In this document: one piece after another, positions 51,738 through 56,202 of the stretch | Layout of the letters: each line of letters opens with the position of its first letter | Position numbering within the stretch: the first letter of the stretch is position 1 | DNA from: Gemmatimonadota bacterium | GTDB lineage: Bacteria; Gemmatimonadota; Gemmatimonadetes; Gemmatimonadales; GWC2-71-9 | Reading direction: 5' to 3' | Length of the DNA: 56,202 bases | NCBI GenBank assembly: GCA_003222135.1 | Contig: QHUM01000066.1 | Span: forward strand, 1 to 56,202 | Notes under the pieces: model-generated | The model's input: only the letters and a program-made list of their open reading frames with translations | Told to the model about the DNA's origin: nothing | The model's database searches: none | Program-made: the position numbers and the translations under genes

Positions 51738-54710
51738 TTACGGAGTGCGGTCGACGGGTCCCAGGGTCTGATCCAGAAATTGATTGATGGCGGGCACGCG
51801 GGCTTCCAGCGGCGGGACGTGGCCCCCACCTGGTACGAGCACCAACCGCTTCGGCTCGCGCAACAGGTTCCACAGGGGCAAGCCGCGCGTGTACCAGGGA
51901 TGCTCTTCGTCGTCACGGCCATTGAGCAGCAGTTTGGGGACCCGGATGTAGGGGGCGAAATTGAAGTTGGCCGCCTCGGGGAGGGTGGGCTGGAGGCGCT
52001 CGTCGATGCCGCCGCCGATCAGTACGACGGCGCGGAACCGATCCTCGACGGCGGCCAGCACGAGTCGGGACCCGGCTCCCCAGCTAACGGCCACGTAGCT
52101 CAACCGTCGCATGTCGATATCGTCGCGCGTTGCGAGGTAGTCGATGGCGCGTCGCATTTCGGTCGCGTGCAACACCATCAGATCGCGAAACCGAACGGAG
52201 CTCGGCGCCGGTGGCTCCCACCCCGGCCCGAAGCCCCGCTCGGCCATGCCCTTGAACACGACCGCCAGCACAGCCCGACCGGCCCTGATGTTCGGCCCGA
52301 TCGCCCACTCGACTTCTTGGGGCACCGTGCGGATCTGATAGAAGGCGCCCGAGCTGGCCACATACACCATGGTCTGGAGCGGCCGCCCTGGCCGCCTGGG
52401 AAGGTAGAGATATGCGAGCCCAGTGTCCCCTTCGAGCGCGACATAGCTCACCTTGTGCCGCACCCAGTCCGGCGTTTCGACGCTCTCGATAATCTGCGCC
52501 TCGGTGGGACGCCGATCGTAGCGATAGTGCGCCAGGAGAGCGCGGAATTCCGCCGGGCCGACGGGCGTGTAGCGCGGCGTCCGCTGCTCCGTGCGAATCC
52601 GAAATGCGCCTTGATCGCCCGTCGCCGGCCCCTGCACGCGAGCGCAGCGCAATCCCAGCGTGGGGGAGGAAGCGGCGGGGGAGACAGAGCCATAGGCCGT
52701 ATAGAGGTAAATGGGGTCTTCCCAGGACCCCCCGGCCACTCCGTAGCCGTCGCGCTGCGGATTCGCGGTCCATTCCTTGACGTTCCCCGCCATGTTGTAT
52801 ACGCCGAACGGACTGATGCCGAACGGGTACGCGTCGACCGGCGCGGGGCCGGCGCCCCCGAAGTTGGCCCGGAGACTGGTGCCCTCTCCCGGGCCGACGT
52901 ATCCCCACGGCATCATGACACCCTCGGAGCGTGCAGTGATGCCGTTGCGCGCGGCCTTTTCCCACTGGAATGCTGTGGGAAGCGACTTACCCAAAAACGC
53001 GCAGTACGCGGCCGCCTCGTACCAGCTCACATTCGTCACCGGATACCGGCCGAGCGCGGGCGGGTAGTCCGCTCCCGCCCAGGCGCGGGGCCCCGGCATG
53101 CCGGTCCGGTCGGTGAAGCGGCGCGCCGGGGGCGCCCCGAGTGCCACAGGCCAGTACTCGGGCCGCCCGTATCCACCCGCGGTGACGAACGCCTTGTACT
53201 GCTCGTTGCTCACCTCGTAGCGGTCGATGAAGTAGTCGTCCAGCCGGGCCTCGAGACCGGCGGGCATGTCCGGGCCCATCAGCCGATACGTGCCGCCGAG
53301 GACGAACACCATATCCGGGGGAGCGGCGTCGGCACGCACGAGGCGCGCCGTGATGACGATCGGCGACACCACCCGCGACATCGTGCGCTGCGCCCGCTCG
53401 GCATGGCTCGAGGCGAGCGCTTCGAGCGGGACGAAGCTCGGCTTCACGACTGCGACACGGTAGTCCCCCCGCGCCAGCCGCCGTTCGGCGATTGGCGTCT
53501 CCCCGATCAGGACGCTGTCAGGTGGCTGCTGCGGCGCCTCCGGCGTGAACCGCTGCACGTACACCCGGGCACCTGCGGGCTCGCTCGTGACTGTGAGACG
53601 ATCGGCTACGAGCGGGATCAGGCGGACGACGGCGCTGTCGCCGCGCAGGTCGGGCTCGGCTCGCGCCACCAGCTCGTACGCCTCCGCGTAGCGGCTCGAA
53701 TCCACCAACCGGACGGCGCGAGCCAGTAGGGTGCGGGCACGGTCCCGGGCCCCGCGCGCGCGTTGTGGGAGGACCACGGCGAGCACGACAGCGCCGAGCA
53801 CCACCGCGACCGGGACCGCGTAGCGCGGCGTGCGAGCGAGCCGCGCGAGCGCACCGAGATCGGAGGGAGGCGCCACCGCCGCACGCAGGGCCGCAGCGAA
53901 TTCCGCGGCCGTAGCGAACCGCTGCTCCGGGGCTTCGCTCAGCGCGCGGTGCACCACCCGGCCTACTGCTTCGGGGACGACCGGGCGCAGCTGCGACACA
54001 CGCGGCGGCGGGCCGCTGAGCCGACGCGCGTACATCGCCTGCGCCGTGGGAGCGCTGAACGGCGGCTCGCCGGTGAGCAGCTCGTACAAGACGCACGCGA
54101 GGGCGTAGATGTCCGACCGGGCGTCCACCGCTCCCCGCCCCGCCATCTGCTCGGGGCTCATGTAAGCGGGGGTCCCGACCGCGATGCCGGTGGCGGTCAG
54201 CCGACCGCCCGCCGACTCGGCCACGGCGCGCGCGATGCCGAAGTCGGCGATGACGGCGTGTCCTTCCTCGAGGAGAATGTTCTCGGGTTTGATGTCGCGA
54301 TGCACCACGCCATGGCGGTGCGCTGAATCGAGGCCATCCGCCACTTCGCGGGCGATGCGCAACGCCTCGTCGACGGGCAGCTGCCGGTCCTGCAACAGCC
54401 GTTGGCGGAGCGACTCACCCTCCACGTAGGGCATGACGTAATAGAGCCATCCATCGACTTCGCCCGAATCGAGGAGCGGAAGGATGTGGGGGTGGCTCAG
54501 CTGGGCGGTGAGCTTGATCTCGCGCAGAAAGCGGTCCGATCCCAACGCCACCCCGAGCTCCGGCTTGAGCACCTTGATCGCGACGACGCGATCGTGCTTC
54601 AGATCGCGGGCACGGTAGACGATGGCCATCCCGCCTTCGCCCACCGCGCGCTCCACTGTGTAGCGACCGCTCAGGGCAGCGGCGAAGCGCTCCAGCTGCG
54701 CTACGTTCAC
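51738..54710 (-). CDS. Ser/Thr kinase - PEGA - FGE/sulfatase-modifying - alpha/beta hydrolase fusion
   Basis: A 990-residue four-part membrane protein. The kinase (about 15-280) has GEGGMAIVYRA, VAIKVLKPE, HRDIKPENILL, ADFGIARA and GTPAYMSPEQ. A membrane helix (about 310-332) follows. A PEGA-like domain covers about 385-460 (LTVTSEPAGARVYVQRF, GDYRVAVVKPSFVPLE). An FGE/sulfatase-modifying domain covers about 485-690 (MVFVLGGTYRLMG, YPVTNVSWYEAAAYCAFLGKSLPTAFQWEKAAR, GVYNMAGNVKEWTAN, LGLRCARV). An alpha/beta hydrolase follows (about 760-985; nucleophile region YVAVSWGAG, Asp in NGRDDEEHPW, His in GGGHVPPLE). Only one Cys appears at the FGE active-site region, so formylglycine synthesis is doubtful. 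GTG 54710 follows GGAG by 4 nt and begins the family-like N-terminus. Confidence 0.9.
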   Translation of the reverse strand: MNVAQLERFAAALSGRYTVERAVGEGGMAIVYRARDLKHDRVVAIKVLKPELGVALGSDRFLREIKLTAQLSHPHILPLLDSGEVDGWLYYVMPYVEGESLRQRLLQDRQLPVDEALRIAREVADGLDSAHRHGVVHRDIKPENILLEEGHAVIADFGIARAVAESAGGRLTATGIAVGTPAYMSPEQMAGRGAVDARSDIYALACVLYELLTGEPPFSAPTAQAMYARRLSGPPPRVSQLRPVVPEAVGRVVHRALSEAPEQRFATAAEFAAALRAAVAPPSDLGALARLARTPRYAVPVAVVLGAVVLAVVLPQRARGARDRARTLLARAVRLVDSSRYAEAYELVARAEPDLRGDSAVVRLIPLVADRLTVTSEPAGARVYVQRFTPEAPQQPPDSVLIGETPIAERRLARGDYRVAVVKPSFVPLEALASSHAERAQRTMSRVVSPIVITARLVRADAAPPDMVFVLGGTYRLMGPDMPAGLEARLDDYFIDRYEVSNEQYKAFVTAGGYGRPEYWPVALGAPPARRFTDRTGMPGPRAWAGADYPPALGRYPVTNVSWYEAAAYCAFLGKSLPTAFQWEKAARNGITARSEGVMMPWGYVGPGEGTSLRANFGGAGPAPVDAYPFGISPFGVYNMAGNVKEWTANPQRDGYGVAGGSWEDPIYLYTAYGSVSPAASSPTLGLRCARVQGPATGDQGAFRIRTEQRTPRYTPVGPAEFRALLAHYRYDRRPTEAQIIESVETPDWVRHKVSYVALEGDTGLAYLYLPRRPGRPLQTMVYVASSGAFYQIRTVPQEVEWAIGPNIRAGRAVLAVVFKGMAERGFGPGWEPPAPSSVRFRDLMVLHATEMRRAIDYLATRDDIDMRRLSYVAVSWGAGSRLVLAAVEDRFRAVVLIGGGIDERLQPTLPEAANFNFAPYIRVPKLLLNGRDDEEHPWYTRGLPLWNLLREPKRLVLVPGGGHVPPLEARVPAINQFLDQTLGPVDRTP

Positions 54711-54814
54711 GAAGCTCCAATCTGTCGGCCAGACGCGGGAACGCCAGCAGGGCGTCACGGCTCTTGCGCTGCGGCTCGCCCTGGGGGGATATAGGGGGCC
54801 ACCGGAGGATGGCC

Positions 54815-56202
54815 ATGTCCGCTGTTGCCGCTCGTCGCGCCCTGCTCTCGCTCACGCTCCTCGTCGCCGGACCCACTGCAGCGCACGCGCAGACCGCGGC
54901 GCCTGCCCCGTCCGGCGCAACCCCGGCGTGGACCCTAAGAATGAAAGGAGACATCCGCTGGCAGCAGGTCACACCGGCGGGCGCGCTCCTGGTGTCCACC
55001 GACGCCGCGCTCGCGGGAGTCGATATCGAGCGCGGCCAGACCGTATGGGAGAAGCCCGAGCTCGGCGGGCTGCCGGCCGACAGCGTCCGCATGGTCGAGG
55101 GGTCCCTCCTCATGGAGGCGGCGCGCCCCGGCTTGTTGCTGGTCTTCGACCCGGTGACCGGCGCGGTCGTGTTCGATTCCCGGCGCTTGAACCTGGCGCA
55201 GATCGTCACCCGCCGCGTGCTGCCACAGAGCGGCACCCTGCTCGTCCACGGGCGACGTGCAGCCGGGCCTCCGGTGGTGGCGCTGTACGATCTCGCGACC
55301 GGTGAACAACGCTGGGCCAACGAGGGGCTGTTCGAGCAGACGGAGCCCCAGAAGAAGGGGCTCGGTGGTTTGATGCAGCGCCTGGTGACCGCCGCGTCGG
55401 AGGCCACCGCGCTCGAGGTGCTGCAGGCGGGGCCCGACATGATCGTGGTCCACACCCTGCTGGGCCTGCGGGCACTGGACGCACGGTCGGGCGCGGTGCG
55501 GTGGTCGGCCGTGCTGCCTACCGCCCGCGCCGGCAACCCCGCGCGACACGTACGACTCTTTCCGTCGCTCGACAAAACCGACCGCATTTACGTGGGCTTC
55601 GACGACCGGCTCATGGCCTACCGCCTCGCCGACGGTCAGGCCCTGTGGGCCAAGCCCCCGACGATCGAGGGCTGGGTGCACGGCATCGTGCAACATCCCA
55701 ACGGGATCATCATCCTTCCGGAATCACCGCCCGCCAATCAGGCGACGGGCAACGTGCGCATCGTGAACGGAGTCGTGCAGACGGGGCTCAATGTGGCCCG
55801 GTACGAAGACGGGACGACGATCGCCCAGAAGCCGCTGCGGATGCACGGCACGGTGACGGACGCGATGGTCACCGGTGGCTCCGCGGTGCTCGCCGTCGAC
55901 GCCGAGTCGCGCACTTTCGTGAACGTGCTGGACGTCGCGACGGCCAGCTTGCGCCTGAAGAAGGACGTGAAGATCAAGGGGCAGCTCTCTTATGCCGAGC
56001 TGACGCCTGCGGGCCTGCTCTATATCTCGCGGCCTGATGTGGCGACGAACGCCGAAGTGAACGTCATCGATCTCGCGTCGGGCGAGCCCAAGTTCAAGGA
56101 CGCGATCGAGAGCGGTAAGCCCTTAAGCTCGAGCGACTACAACGCCGCGCGGTACTCTCTGCACCATGCCGTCGAAGGGACGACGCTGTACGTCTTTGCG
56201 AG
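54815..56202 (+). CDS. Secreted PQQ-like beta-propeller protein (C-terminus cut by window edge)
   Basis: The frame is open from ATG 54815 to the window end (462 codons). A signal peptide is cut near AHAQ (27). Repeats of the outer-membrane assembly (BamB)/PQQ-propeller type follow: LLVSTDAALAGVDIERGQTVWEKP, LLVFDPVTGAVVFDS, VALYDLATGEQRWANEG, LGLRALDARSGAVRWSA, DRLMAYRLADGQALWAK, VNVIDLASGEPKFKD. No calcium- or PQQ-binding residues can be assigned. GGAGG lies 6 nt before this ATG and directly abuts another ATG at 54809, so 54815 is chosen. It is divergent from the kinase fusion and may be an extracytoplasmic propeller of unknown ligand. Confidence 0.85.
   Translation, partial: MSAVAARRALLSLTLLVAGPTAAHAQTAAPAPSGATPAWTLRMKGDIRWQQVTPAGALLVSTDAALAGVDIERGQTVWEKPELGGLPADSVRMVEGSLLMEAARPGLLLVFDPVTGAVVFDSRRLNLAQIVTRRVLPQSGTLLVHGRRAAGPPVVALYDLATGEQRWANEGLFEQTEPQKKGLGGLMQRLVTAASEATALEVLQAGPDMIVVHTLLGLRALDARSGAVRWSAVLPTARAGNPARHVRLFPSLDKTDRIYVGFDDRLMAYRLADGQALWAKPPTIEGWVHGIVQHPNGIIILPESPPANQATGNVRIVNGVVQTGLNVARYEDGTTIAQKPLRMHGTVTDAMVTGGSAVLAVDAESRTFVNVLDVATASLRLKKDVKIKGQLSYAELTPAGLLYISRPDVATNAEVNVIDLASGEPKFKDAIESGKPLSSSDYNAARYSLHHAVEGTTLYVFA

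Overview
The window is 56.2 kb of very GC-rich DNA from a Gram-negative bacterium. Evidence for an outer membrane includes a TonB-dependent receptor, a TolC-type channel, many lipoboxes and signal peptides ending in AQ. Three large Pkn-type Ser/Thr kinases with beta-propeller, sulfatase-modifying-type or glycine-rich membrane tails, several small DUF1579-like secreted proteins, and a carboxypeptidase-regulatory TonB receptor with a C-terminal Spy-like tail together resemble soil Gemmatimonadota. That assignment is an inference from gene content; there is no rRNA or tRNA in the window to confirm it.

Layout. 1-3.5 kb (minus): a multi-PAS sensor kinase cut by the window edge, a methyltransferase and a MarR-GNAT fusion with a palindromic operator. 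3.6-6.6 kb (plus): DUF445 membrane protein and secreted amidohydrolase. 6.6-11.5 kb (minus): TonB receptor, Gly-rich secreted protein, zinc-ribbon protein. 11.6-18 kb: SRPBCC protein, DUF1579-like protein, Ser/Thr kinase, a small cytochrome c, and a MauG-type di-heme peroxidase paired with an outer-membrane protein. 18.2-25.1 kb: lone ATP-grasp ligase, a four-gene MacAB-like ABC system, and a VanZ-like membrane protein read from a back-to-back promoter. 25.1-27.2 kb (minus): a redox/stress cluster (UBP zinc finger, hypothetical, Dps, DoxX, rhodanese). 27.3-30.6 kb: HdeD-like protein, secreted endonuclease/exonuclease/phosphatase lipoprotein, a broken GH5 glycosidase and a dienelactone hydrolase. 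30.6-37 kb (minus): complete RND metal-type efflux operon (Fis-type regulator, TolC, adaptor, CzcA-type pump, lipoprotein). 37-39.3 kb (minus): KdpDE-like two-component system. 39.6-46.3 kb: Kelch-like lipoprotein, infA, kinase with TolB-type propeller, metallo-beta-lactamase remnant, ankyrin protein. 46.4-56.2 kb: RCC1-repeat lipoprotein, ABC exporter, a second DUF1579-like protein, a kinase/FGE-like/hydrolase fusion and a PQQ-like propeller protein cut by the window end.

The most notable observation is the rhodanese gene. Its frame meets a TGA exactly where related proteins usually have a second cysteine, five residues after the catalytic cysteine. The frame then stays open for 51 more codons that read as the missing C-terminal part of a rhodanese domain and end 17 nt from the convergent neighbour. 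A perfect 7-bp hairpin with an AGUUG loop lies at the distance expected of a bacterial SECIS element. It is a candidate selenocysteine rhodanese, encoded next to DoxX and Dps. The second is a 68-nt upstream module present in two inverted, indel-free copies. They flank the two-component system and face outward, one ahead of the metal-efflux operon and one ahead of the Kelch-like lipoprotein, which suggests that both units are co-regulated, possibly by that two-component system.
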